A stretch of DNA of 6,524 bases from DAOUGC01 sp034429695 (GCA_034429695.1 DAOUGC010000184.1:1-6524), one strand, 5' to 3'. Shown: positions 1 to 5,580, counted from the first letter of the stretch. The notes: generated by a model from the sequence alone, not told the origin. Numbers and translations are program-made.

Positions 1-344
1 GCCTGAACGCTCAACCCCACCTGTTTAAAAGCCGGGTCGGCTTCAGCCAGCAGTGCTGCTGACAGTTCGGTTTTCTTTGCGGCCAGTTCCTGAACACTGC
101 CCGTGCTTGAAGAGTGGGCGCCGATCAGATCCGTGACTTTGTTGACCAGCGTCGAACGGACCAGGGCAGGGATGGCGCCAGGATCGGCCTGATTTTGTTC
201 CAGCAGGGCTGCATCTGTCACCACCAGGGTGCATAAGCCTCTCATGCGGAGCATCGTCATGTTGCCGCCCAGCCGCGCTGCAATGGGCATCGGGGTTCCC
301 CAGGGAACATCCTTAAAGGTTTGATTGATGGCATATGAGCTCAT
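1..344 (-). CDS. Stand-alone SPFH-core-like protein, copy 1 (partial, C-terminus beyond window)
   Basis: Translation from the ATG at 344 gives 114 residues with no stop before the window edge; it begins MSSYAINQTFKDVPWGTPMP. It is a paralog of the protein encoded at 536-907: about 35 of the first 51 residues are identical, and the later blocks ELAAKK and GLSV align too. By that alignment only about 8-10 residues are missing. The pattern (WGTP near residue 15, a Gly-x-Cys-Thr-Leu strand followed by a TDA turn near residue 45, a helical segment, then G-L-S-V near the end) resembles the SPFH/band-7 core of the YdjI ('virion core protein') family, compared from memory. Unlike YdjI it has no N-terminal extension or zinc ribbon, and no membrane segment is visible. 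The start is set by AAAGGAG six to seven bases upstream. The gene is about 60% GC. Existence is secure; the family is inferred. Confidence 0.8.
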   Translation of the reverse strand, partial: MSSYAINQTFKDVPWGTPMPIAARLGGNMTMLRMRGLCTLVVTDAALLEQNQADPGAIPALVRSTLVNKVTDLIGAHSSSTGSVQELAAKKTELSAALLAEADPAFKQVGLSVQ

Positions 345-535
345 GTTTGTACTCTCCTTTCAACGACGTTATGTTGAAACAGATGGAAATCGCCACGGGG
401 CGAGAGCCTCCGCTCCACCCAAAGGCACTTCACCGTACAAGCGCCGCTTGAGCCGGTCTAGAGTCGCAATGATTGGCGACCCTTGCGCAGTTTCATGCTG
501 ATGGAACTCACCCGATTTTCGTTCAACTGCTTAAT
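345..535. other. 191-bp intergenic gap between the two SPFH-like paralogs, with small hairpins
   Basis: No credible ORF lies here. Two small dyads are visible: CAAGC-GCC-GCTTG at 438-450 (5-bp stem, 3-base loop) and GTCGC...GCGAC at 463-480 (5-bp stem, 8-base loop). Neither is followed by a T-run on the minus strand, so they do not look like intrinsic terminators. They could be processing or stability elements between two cotranscribed genes, or chance. No clear minus-strand promoter for copy 1 was recognised. Confidence 0.45.
350..363 (-). repeat. Duplicated ribosome-binding leader, copy 1
   Basis: The 14 bases TTGAAAGGAGAGTA (minus strand) lie just before the start codon at 344 and are identical to the 14 bases before the paralogous gene at 907 (914-927). 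They contain the Shine-Dalgarno AAAGGAG. The identity outside the coding region shows that the duplication included the translation start region. Confidence 0.8.
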
Positions 536-907
536 TTATGCCAGTTCGATGGCGTGGAACTCAATTTTCTCTACACTCATACCGATCTGGCTTAATGCCT
601 GATTGGCTTCCATTTTCTGTGCGGTGGCCAATTCATCTTTCTTACTCACCAGTTCATCAAAACTTTTTACATCGGTGAGTGCAATGACCGCTTCAATCAG
701 GGATGAAACCATGATCCGGCGAATTACATTAATCAAGCTTTCAGATTGTGAAAGGTTTTTCTCAAGTAGTAAAGCGTCAGTCACAACCAACGTGCATGCC
801 CCTTTGAATATTAGCTGGGTGAAATTGCCGTCCAGTCGCGCGGTAACAGGCATTGGCGTTCCCCATAATACATCCTTAAAAACTTGATTGACAGTGTAAA
901 GGCTCAT
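536..907 (-). CDS. Stand-alone SPFH-core-like protein, copy 2
   Basis: A complete 123-residue protein paralogous to the partial gene at 1-344. Visible blocks in order: FKDVLWGTPMP (residues 10-20), GACTLVVTDALLLE (36-49), an amphipathic helix IRRIMVSSLIEAV (62-74), FDELVSKKDEL (83-93), a helix with NQALSQIGMSVE (101-112), and a short strand FHAIEL at the end. This order of strands and helices matches the SPFH core of YdjI-type proteins, in which a conserved WGT opens the domain and G-hydrophobic-x-hydrophobic precedes the last strand. No signal peptide or membrane helix is present, so it is probably cytosolic or peripheral and perhaps oligomeric. The start is supported by GAAAGGAG upstream. 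Its GC content is about 44%, far below copy 1 (about 60%) and lower than the neighbouring hydrolase looks. It lies 37 bases after the hydrolase gene and is probably in the same operon. A biochemical role is not known. Confidence 0.85.
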   Translation of the reverse strand: MSLYTVNQVFKDVLWGTPMPVTARLDGNFTQLIFKGACTLVVTDALLLEKNLSQSESLINVIRRIMVSSLIEAVIALTDVKSFDELVSKKDELATAQKMEANQALSQIGMSVEKIEFHAIELA

Positions 908-913
908 GCTTTT

Positions 914-927
914 TACTCTCCTTTCAA
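914..927 (-). repeat. Duplicated ribosome-binding leader, copy 2
   Basis: Identical 14-base match to 350-363, placed at nearly the same distance from the start codon of the paralogous gene (907). It contains the AAAGGAG ribosome-binding site. Confidence 0.8.
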
Positions 928-944
928 GAACAACGATGGTCTGG

Positions 945-1652
945 TTATAAGGGATGATATTGCCCGGGTACGGGGGACAGCACTTCCACCCACGGGGTGC
1001 GTTCGGCGCTCAGGCGCATGAATTCGTCCAGGACGACCTGCGGTTCGGCGCAGAAATCAAAGTGAATGGGTAAAACCTTGCGGGGTTTCATCAGGCGCAC
1101 CGCCTCGGTGGCCTGCAGGGCATCCATGGTGGCAAGCCCAAAAATGGGCAGGATGGCAACGTCAAGCGGGTACAGGCGGGCGTAGATCTCCATTTCACCG
1201 GTCAGGGCGGTGTCTCCGGCATGGTAAATAGTGGTTCCGTCGCTGGTTTTTACAATGGTTCCCATGGGAACCGAGGTTCGTGAGGTGTGGTTGGCTGGCA
1301 CGGCGATCACCTGGGCGTAGGGTAATTTTGTACCCCCACCCGTCAGGTATCCGCCGCCGTGGTTGACGATGTTTTCGGGCTGCAGCCCCTCCTCAGCCAT
1401 CAGGCGTTTCATGGTCTCATCGGGTCCGCCCACCAGTCCGCCGGTTTGCCTGCACAACGCGGCTGCCGAGCCGATATGGTCAAAATGATCGTGGCTGACC
1501 AGCAACAGGTCGGCGCGGGTAAAGTCGGTGGTTTCATACGGACAGGTTGGGTTGCCGTCGGTTTTTGTCCACGGGTCAAACAGGATCACCTGCCCTTCGG
1601 CAGTGATGAATTCGACAAACGCGACGCCCAGCCAGCGAATTTTTCCAGACAT
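945..1652 (-). CDS. UPF0173-type metal-dependent hydrolase (metallo-beta-lactamase fold)
   Basis: A 235-residue protein, a normal length for the UPF0173/YtkL-like branch of the metallo-beta-lactamase superfamily. Metal-binding residues are visible: HxHxDH as HDHFDH at 54-59, His122 in a PANHTS block, Asp147 in YHAGDTAL (143-150), and His197 in LPIHFDF (194-200). An early Gly-x-x-x-x-(aromatic) strand followed by FDPW (25-28) also fits the fold. These residues predict a dinuclear (probably zinc) hydrolase; the substrate is unknown, since characterised members do not define one for this branch. No signal peptide is present, so it is cytosolic. The start at 1652 follows AAAGGA, which overlaps the stop codon of the upstream lipoprotein gene (13-base gap), so translation is probably coupled. 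The downstream SPFH-like gene starts 37 bases later. Confidence 0.93.
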   Translation of the reverse strand: MSGKIRWLGVAFVEFITAEGQVILFDPWTKTDGNPTCPYETTDFTRADLLLVSHDHFDHIGSAAALCRQTGGLVGGPDETMKRLMAEEGLQPENIVNHGGGYLTGGGTKLPYAQVIAVPANHTSRTSVPMGTIVKTSDGTTIYHAGDTALTGEMEIYARLYPLDVAILPIFGLATMDALQATEAVRLMKPRKVLPIHFDFCAEPQVVLDEFMRLSAERTPWVEVLSPVPGQYHPL

Positions 1653-1665
1653 GGTTCTTTTCCTT

Positions 1666-2163
1666 TTACTTGACCAGCACGATCATCAGAATGTCATCCA
1701 GCGGGATGATCGAAACCGTGGCAGCGGCGCTCTCCTGCATGTAGATCATGATGACCGCCTCGCCGCCCTCGCTTTGCGCCAGCAATGACCAGCCCAGGGC
1801 GGGCAACTGGGTGTTGTAGAAGTTGATCGCCTCATCCAGACTGGCGTTGATGGTATAGGTGTAGCCGCTGCCGTCATCCTGCCCGGTCAGCGCGCCCGGC
1901 ATCACCGGCAGGCCGTTCCACTCGCTCACCGGCGCGCCCTGCGGCAGGGCGAAATCGGGGATGCTTTCCTCGGTTGGTTCAACGATTTCCGTTGGCTCAC
2001 TGGTCTGGGTGGGTTCAGGTGTAGCGGTTGGTATGGGCGTTGCGGTGGGCAAAGGGGTTTCCGTGGGCAGCGGGGTGGGGGTGGGGTCGGGCGTGAACAT
2101 GCCGCATGCCAGGGTGGAAAGGACAAGTGTGGCCAGCACCAGGGCTGGAAGGATTTTTCGCAT
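1666..2163 (-). CDS. Lipoprotein with Thr/Pro-rich linker and small C-terminal domain
   Basis: A 165-residue protein starting MRKILPALVL. Residues 1-20 form a lipoprotein signal peptide ending LSTLAC, with Cys20 as the likely lipidated residue; the lipobox is not perfect (Thr at -3). Residues about 24-68 are a low-complexity Thr/Pro/Glu linker, a usual spacer in Anaerolineae surface lipoproteins. Residues about 70-165 form a compact alpha/beta domain: GLPVMPGA (84-91), a YTYTI strand, the helix DEAINFYNTQLPALGW (110-125), then two strands ending in IVLVK. I recall similar tails in Chloroflexota lipoproteins of unknown function. An upstream in-frame ATG at 2343 would add 60 residues and bury the signal peptide, so 2163 is preferred; AGAGGGG lies just before it. 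It is the first gene of the minus-strand operon with the hydrolase. The protein is anchored outside the cell; its ligand is unknown. Confidence 0.88.
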   Translation of the reverse strand: MRKILPALVLATLVLSTLACGMFTPDPTPTPLPTETPLPTATPIPTATPEPTQTSEPTEIVEPTEESIPDFALPQGAPVSEWNGLPVMPGALTGQDDGSGYTYTINASLDEAINFYNTQLPALGWSLLAQSEGGEAVIMIYMQESAAATVSIIPLDDILMIVLVK

Positions 2164-2223
2164 GGTTTTCCCCTCTACTGGGTATGAGATTGAGATGGTT
2201 TTGGCAGGTTTTCTCCACACATA

Positions 2224-2229
2224 ATTATA
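2224..2229 (-). promoter_or_regulatory. Perfect -10 box (TATAAT) for the lipoprotein operon
   Basis: On the minus strand this reads TATAAT, which would place transcription start near 2217, about 54 bases before the ATG at 2163. No good -35 hexamer is found at 16-18 bases (TATCCC at 17). It mirrors the plus-strand box at 2275-2280, so both transcripts start from one divergent region. Confidence 0.5.
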
Positions 2230-2274
2230 GACCGGACTTGAAAACGGGGATAGCACCCCTTTCTGGTTCTCCAC

Positions 2275-2280
2275 TATAAT
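2275..2280 (+). promoter_or_regulatory. Perfect -10 box (TATAAT) for the secreted-protein gene
   Basis: TATAAT here would start transcription near 2287, about 37 bases before the ATG at 2324. The -35 position at 17 bases (AGCACC) is poor, so an activator may be needed, or the box may be fortuitous. The sequence CTATAAT is the exact inverted copy of ATTATAG at 2224-2230. Confidence 0.5.
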
Positions 2281-2323
2281 CAAATGACACCAACTATGAC
2301 AAATGACAAGGAGGGCTGCGCAG

Positions 2324-3040
2324 ATGAGGATGTTATTGCGCATGGGTTGGCTGGCCGCCTGTCTGGGGCTGTTGCTGGCGTTGGCGGGTGCTCCGGCCAG
2401 GCAGGTTTCGGCCAGAGCAATGGCTTCCCCCGGCTTCTACTCCGGCTGGGTGAACTTTCGCGCCAGGCTGGATACCGAAGCCAGATGGCCCGCGCTTGAA
2501 GGCTTTGTGATCGAGAAGTTTAACAGCCGCGGGCAATTGATGGTCAAGGTGGATCACATGGGCACGGGAACCGCGACCATTGTACTGCCGACCAATATTT
2601 ACATTCTCGACTACGGGCACATGCATGCGGCAGGAGCGGAATGTACTTTTTCTTCTTATGCGCTTGCGCAGACCAATTACGTGCGCCTGCGCAGCGACCC
2701 TGGCTTTGTGGACAGCGCCTTCCGCGTTCCGATCAATCTGGCACCCAACATTCGCTTCAACAAGACGCATGAATCGTCATTTGGCAGCTTGAAGGGGTGT
2801 GATCAGGCCGGTTCCAGGAACCTGGATGCGATGAAAAAAGCAATGAGCGTGACCACCGCTGAGATGCGCGAAATGGAATTCAGCGTGGATTATCATGACG
2901 CGGACAGCATGGGGGGAACCTGCACCATCATCGGCCGGATGCCTCTGACCCGGCCTGGAAGACCACCCCGTTTGACGCGGACTACCCTGCCAGTCTGTCG
3001 CTTGAACTGCACGGCATGGATGGTCCCGCGCTGTGGTTGA
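2324..3040 (+). CDS. Secreted protein of unknown family; 5' part of a probably frameshifted gene
   Basis: The start at 2324 is chosen over the in-frame ATG at 2303 because AGGAGG at 2309-2314 lies nine bases before 2324 and inside the longer version. Residues 1-32 form a signal peptide (basic start, hydrophobic run LAACLGLLLALAG, then ARQVSARA with Ala-x-Ala). The mature part is probably extracellular or periplasm-facing, with many beta-like stretches and three Cys (108, 159, 200) that could form disulfides. From about residue 205 the sequence becomes Arg/Pro-rich and unlike a natural protein, while the overlapping frame looks coding (DPAWKTTPFDADYPASLSLELHG) and stays open to 3309. The ORF end at 3040 is therefore probably an artefact of a one-base shift, and the intact product would be about 325-330 residues. 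I do not recognise the family. Confidence 0.72.
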   Translation: MRMLLRMGWLAACLGLLLALAGAPARQVSARAMASPGFYSGWVNFRARLDTEARWPALEGFVIEKFNSRGQLMVKVDHMGTGTATIVLPTNIYILDYGHMHAAGAECTFSSYALAQTNYVRLRSDPGFVDSAFRVPINLAPNIRFNKTHESSFGSLKGCDQAGSRNLDAMKKAMSVTTAEMREMEFSVDYHDADSMGGTCTIIGRMPLTRPGRPPRLTRTTLPVCRLNCTAWMVPRCG

Positions 3041-3309
3041 ATTTGCTGCCCGAGGGCAGCCTGATCCCCACGGGCGCGCGGGATGTGGGCGGCTTTGCGG
3101 CGGAGTGTTACGCCGTGCAGGGTGAGGTGGCTGGCGGGGTGATCAGCGGGGAGGTGTGCAAGGAGCCGCAAGCCAACGCGCTGGTGCTGGCCGACCTGCA
3201 CATACCGGCCGGGTTGCTTGACGCCCCTGATGCCGTTGCGGAAGGGGAGATGACGATTGTACTAAGCGCGGAACAGGCGGAGGTCGAGCGCATCGAGCTG
3301 CCGCATTAA
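3016..3309 (+). pseudogene. C-terminal part of the frameshifted secreted protein
   Basis: This frame is open from 2899 to the TAA at 3307-3309. Its first ATG is at 3016 and has no ribosome-binding site (GAACTGCACGGC precedes it). Protein-like sequence already begins about 25 codons earlier (DPAWKTTPFDADY), which argues that it continues the upstream gene instead of starting a new one. The 97 residues from 3016 are acidic and beta-like, with Cys at positions 31 and 48 of this segment (AECYAVQGEV, GEVCKEP) that could pair. A separate small gene starting at 3016 is possible but less likely. Reading frame 2 to frame 1 requires a -1 shift, that is, one base missing relative to an intact gene, or programmed slippage. 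Confidence 0.6.
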
Positions 3310-3350
3310 GTTTCCTGCCCGGATGGGACAGTGTGTGTGATACATGGCAA

Positions 3351-3380
3351 AGGGCGACCCGTGTTGAATAGGGTCGCCCT
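3351..3380. terminator. Bidirectional-type hairpin between convergent genes
   Basis: AGGGCGACCC at 3351-3360 and GGGTCGCCCT at 3371-3380 form a perfect 10-bp GC-rich stem with a 10-base loop. It sits 41 bases past the stop of the plus-strand gene and 22 bases past the stop of the minus-strand gene at 3403. The T-runs are short (GGTGGTTTTG on plus, TTTGCC on minus), so efficiency may be modest or Rho-assisted. Confidence 0.72.
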
Positions 3381-3402
3381 GGTGGTTTTGCAGGTCAGGT
3401 GC

Positions 3403-3609
3403 TTATTTTGCGTTTATCATCTGGCCGCTTGGCATCATGTCTTCCACTGGCGGCACACCGTTGGCAGCCAGGTATTCTTTTCGCTTGCACTCGTTCATCA
3501 ACGGACCCATGCAATACTTGCGAATAAAACCCCTGCAGGCTAGTTCCTTGGTTGTATTGTATTTCTTGAAAAAGCCGCAATTTTCCAAAAGCTCACATTG
3601 CTGAGACAT
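3403..3609 (-). CDS. Small five-cysteine protein
   Basis: A 68-residue protein starting MSQQCELLENCGFF. Cysteines lie at 5, 11, 25, 33 and 41, spaced C-x5-C-x13-C-x7-C-x7-C, with the block KYCMGPLMNECKR (31-43) and a tail GVPPVEDMMPSGQM (51-64). I recall similar short cytosolic proteins in anaerobic bacteria, with a C-x5-C-x-F-F start and a YC-x-G-x5-C-x-R core; they have no established function. The spacing suggests a metal or iron-sulfur site, which is inference. No signal peptide or membrane segment is present. The start is supported by GAGGAGGG about eight bases upstream. The overlapping frame ending at 3395 lacks this pattern. The gene stands alone: convergent with the secreted gene, and separated from the next minus-strand gene upstream by a terminator. 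Confidence 0.82.
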   Translation of the reverse strand: MSQQCELLENCGFFKKYNTTKELACRGFIRKYCMGPLMNECKRKEYLAANGVPPVEDMMPSGQMINAK

Positions 3610-3923
3610 GGCTTATCCCTCCTCGAAGTTCATTCGATTCCCGAATGGTGTGAAAATGATGTTGACTGGCAACAGCCAGAAAATCAGGGCATTATTGTGG
3701 GTGCAAACTGGACACTCGACAAAAATGTTTTATTGCTCATATTCATCAAAAGTCTACCTCGATAATTACCTGCCCGGTGTAAAAAACGTGTAAACAGAGT
3801 TCTTACTTTTACAACCGGCTGGGATGGCCGGTATTGTAGATATGCGACGGAGGCGCGGGCAAGGTTAAAAAGATATCCTGTGAAGAATATTCTCTTCACA
3901 GGATTTGGAAAGTGGAGTGAATC
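3610..3923. other. Gene-poor AT-rich interval
   Basis: About 310 bases with no credible gene; the short ORFs here lack ribosome-binding sites and cross the terminator. It should hold the promoter of the five-cysteine gene, but no convincing -35/-10 pair was found; TTGTCG-17-CACAAT on the minus strand is the weak best. A 6-bp dyad CATTCG/CGAATG (3631-3647) lies just ahead of that gene's ribosome-binding site and could affect translation. A second dyad, ACCGGC/GCCGGT (3814-3832, 7-base loop), has no T-run. The strong terminator at 3875-3904 is listed separately. Confidence 0.5.
3875..3904 (-). terminator. Rho-independent terminator of the AraC/PH-like unit
   Basis: A perfect 12-bp stem (ATCCTGTGAAGA at 3875-3886 with TCTTCACAGGAT at 3893-3904) has a 6-base loop. 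Read on the minus strand it is followed by ATCTTTTTAACC, a usable T-run. It begins 19 bases after the stop codon of the minus-strand gene at 3924, so it should end that transcript. Confidence 0.85.
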
Positions 3924-4415
3924 TTATGCTCTGGCAGACTGCCAGTTTGTCAGCAGAACATTCTGAAAGCTGACCGCAGAGGGCTCACTTCCGAGGCCGA
4001 TGAATACCGAGACAGCAGCGTTGCCCTGGGCGCGGTCCTCAGCGCCCAGCCGTCCGGTGATTGTGCCGGTGACCTCCAGTCCATTATCAGGGATCAACCT
4101 GAAGGCTGGCGTATTTTTGTATTCGGTGATGGCAACATCGGCCAGACGGGCGGAGAGCGCGGTACAACCACTTTTATCCTTCACCACCCAAACCAGCCAG
4201 CCAGGGACCACAAAAGCCGCCAATGTGACCGTTTCGAGTGCGCCGCCAAACAGGCCTTTCTTTTTCTTCTCCGATGTCGTAATCACTCCGGCCAGGATAC
4301 CCTCAAGAAGGGAGCCGAGGTTACAGGCGGCCATATGATGATTAACCGCTGCTGCCATGTCTGCCGGTAATTCGCCAGGCGAGCAGGCGCGGGTGCTGCG
4401 TTGCCATTCGCTCAT
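3924..4415 (-). CDS. Conserved-looking hypothetical protein, possible PH-like domain
   Basis: A 163-residue protein starting MSEWQRS. The start at 4415 is preferred to the ATG at 4430 because GGAGG lies six bases upstream of 4415. There is no signal peptide. Visible blocks: an acidic/helical N-terminus with HHM (26-28), ITTSEKKKKGLFGG (45-58), a hydrophobic strand pair reading AFVVPGWLVWVVKD (67-80), ALSARLADVAITEY (86-99), a Gly-rich turn DNGLEVTG (110-117), and FIGLGSEPSAVSFQNVLL (138-155). Alternating strands with a WLVWVV core and a final helix suggest a bacterial PH-like barrel; this is a fold guess from pattern alone. It lies 54 bases downstream of the AraC gene on the same strand, with no terminator between, and a strong terminator follows. 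Function is unknown. Confidence 0.82.
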   Translation of the reverse strand: MSEWQRSTRACSPGELPADMAAAVNHHMAACNLGSLLEGILAGVITTSEKKKKGLFGGALETVTLAAFVVPGWLVWVVKDKSGCTALSARLADVAITEYKNTPAFRLIPDNGLEVTGTITGRLGAEDRAQGNAAVSVFIGLGSEPSAVSFQNVLLTNWQSARA

Positions 4416-4469
4416 GGTTGCCTCCAACAAATGATGGTTGTGATGGTATTTAAACCCCTGCCTGCCAGC

Positions 4470-5552
4470 TTATGCAGACAGCGATGCCCTCTGCCGGTAT
4501 TCCCCCGGGGTGACGCCGGCCCACTTCTTGAATGCCTTGCGGAAGGCGCTCGGCTCGGAAAAGCCCAGCAGGTAGGTGATCTGCTCCACCGAGTAATTTT
4601 CGCTGAGATACTTTTGCGCCAGGCGCTGGCGGATTTCGCGCAGCAGATCGCTGAACACCACGCCTTCCTCCTCCAGCCGTTTCTGCAGGGTGCGCACGCT
4701 CACCGCCATCTGGCGGGCGACGGTTTCAATGGACAGCTTTTCGTCATCCAGGCGGCTGATGATGATGCGCGCCGCGGCGCGGGTGTACTCTCCCTGCCGG
4801 TCAAGGTCGGCAAGCTGGTTCTGCGCCAGTTGCTCAAACGCCGCCAGTAGGTCGGGGTTTGCCAGGCGCACCGGCATGTTCCCCAGGCGAATGTCCAGGG
4901 TCATGGAGGTGTCCTTCTGCCCGAACAGCACAGGGCAGCCGAAGATGCGTGTATATTCCGAGATGTCCGGTGGTTCGGGATACACAAAGGTTACCTTGAG
5001 CGGGTTGATCGGCTGCCCGCTGAGCAGGCGCATCATGCGGATCGAGCTGGACAGTGCGGCTTCGTAGCAGTGGCGCGACTGGGGCGGGCAACCCGGCGGG
5101 GTGAACAGGATCACCCTGACCTTGTTGAAGTGCAATTCGGTGCGGCTTTCGATCATGTTGCCGATGATGCGCGAGTAGCGAGCCGACTTTTCGGCGGCTT
5201 CGCCCAGTGTTTTGCAGTTCATCATCACATAGCCCAATATTGACCAACTGCCTGCCTCGGCGTATTCACCCATGTGCAGCCCGAAATACGGGTCGTTGAT
5301 GCGGCGGGCGGCTTCCTCCTGGATGAACAGGTAGGTGTCAACTCTCACGCGCGCATCCGGCGATTTCAGCCCGCCGGGGTCCATGCCGATGGAAGCCAGA
5401 AATTCATCAACATTCACCCCCTTTGCAGTCAGGTAGACGAACATCTGTGAAAGCAGGGTGACGGAAACGCTGATCGGTTCAGGCATGAGGTCCATTGGAT
5501 AATCATAGCTTAAACGTGCATCAAAAGACACATATTTTGCAGGTTTTGCCAT
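4470..5552 (-). CDS. AraC-family transcriptional regulator (arabinose_bd-like sensor domain plus HTH)
   Basis: A 360-residue protein. Residues about 45-235 match the N-terminal effector domain of the 'arabinose_bd' group (as in OruR-type regulators): a G-x-x-x-x-x-FLASIGMDPGGL start, DARVRVDTYLFIQEEAARR (66-84), and DPYFGLHMGE (87-96). Residues about 260-355 are the AraC DNA-binding domain with two helix-turn-helix units: SIETVARQMAVSVRTLQKRL (274-293) and VEQITYLLGFSEPSAFRKAF (322-341), followed by the signature WAGVTPGEYRQ. It should bind DNA and respond to a small molecule not identifiable here. The start is uncertain: ATGs at 5552, 5495 and 5486 all lack a clear ribosome-binding site, and the family usually begins only 5-10 residues before the ISVSVTLL strand, which favours 5495 or 5486. 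It is divergent from the membrane genes at 5601 and may regulate them and itself. Confidence 0.93.
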   Translation of the reverse strand: MAKPAKYVSFDARLSYDYPMDLMPEPISVSVTLLSQMFVYLTAKGVNVDEFLASIGMDPGGLKSPDARVRVDTYLFIQEEAARRINDPYFGLHMGEYAEAGSWSILGYVMMNCKTLGEAAEKSARYSRIIGNMIESRTELHFNKVRVILFTPPGCPPQSRHCYEAALSSSIRMMRLLSGQPINPLKVTFVYPEPPDISEYTRIFGCPVLFGQKDTSMTLDIRLGNMPVRLANPDLLAAFEQLAQNQLADLDRQGEYTRAAARIIISRLDDEKLSIETVARQMAVSVRTLQKRLEEEGVVFSDLLREIRQRLAQKYLSENYSVEQITYLLGFSEPSAFRKAFKKWAGVTPGEYRQRASLSA

Positions 5553-5580
5553 TGGGTTTTTGAGCCACAGGGTCTATGAT
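5552..5580 (+). promoter_or_regulatory. Candidate promoter of the membrane-protein pair
   Basis: TTGGGT at 5552-5557, a 17-base spacer, then TATGAT at 5575-5580 (five of six to consensus). Transcription would start near 5587, giving a short leader with GAGG at 5591-5594 before the ATG at 5601. The -35 touches the most upstream possible start codon of the divergent AraC gene. Confidence 0.4.

Noticed and set aside
463..480. Hairpin after copy 2 as a terminator
   Set aside because: The stem is only 5 bp, it is not followed by a T-run on the minus strand, and it lies over 50 bases past the stop codon.
350..927. Duplicated leaders and paralogs as a sign of a mobile element
   Set aside because: No transposase, terminal inverted repeats or target-site duplications are seen; simple tandem gene duplication explains the pattern.
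1961..2224. Plus-strand ORF rich in Val-Gly-Ser repeats
   Set aside because: It is the antisense of the Thr/Pro linker codons of the lipoprotein; the repeats are explained by that low-complexity DNA, and it has no ribosome-binding site.
2164..2343. N-terminal extension of the lipoprotein from an ATG at 2343
   Set aside because: It would place a classic lipoprotein signal peptide in the middle of the protein and would run across the -10 box and the opposite gene's start.
3608..3899. Small ORFs on both strands in the gap (3608-3793 plus, 3684-3899 minus)
   Set aside because: There is no ribosome-binding site and no recognisable protein pattern. The minus-strand one starts inside the terminator hairpin.
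4000..5067. Plus-strand ORFs opposite the PH-like and AraC genes (4000-4338, 4401-4850, 4690-5067)
   Set aside because: They are shadows of confidently coding minus-strand genes, with Arg/Ser-rich or low-complexity translations and no start signals.
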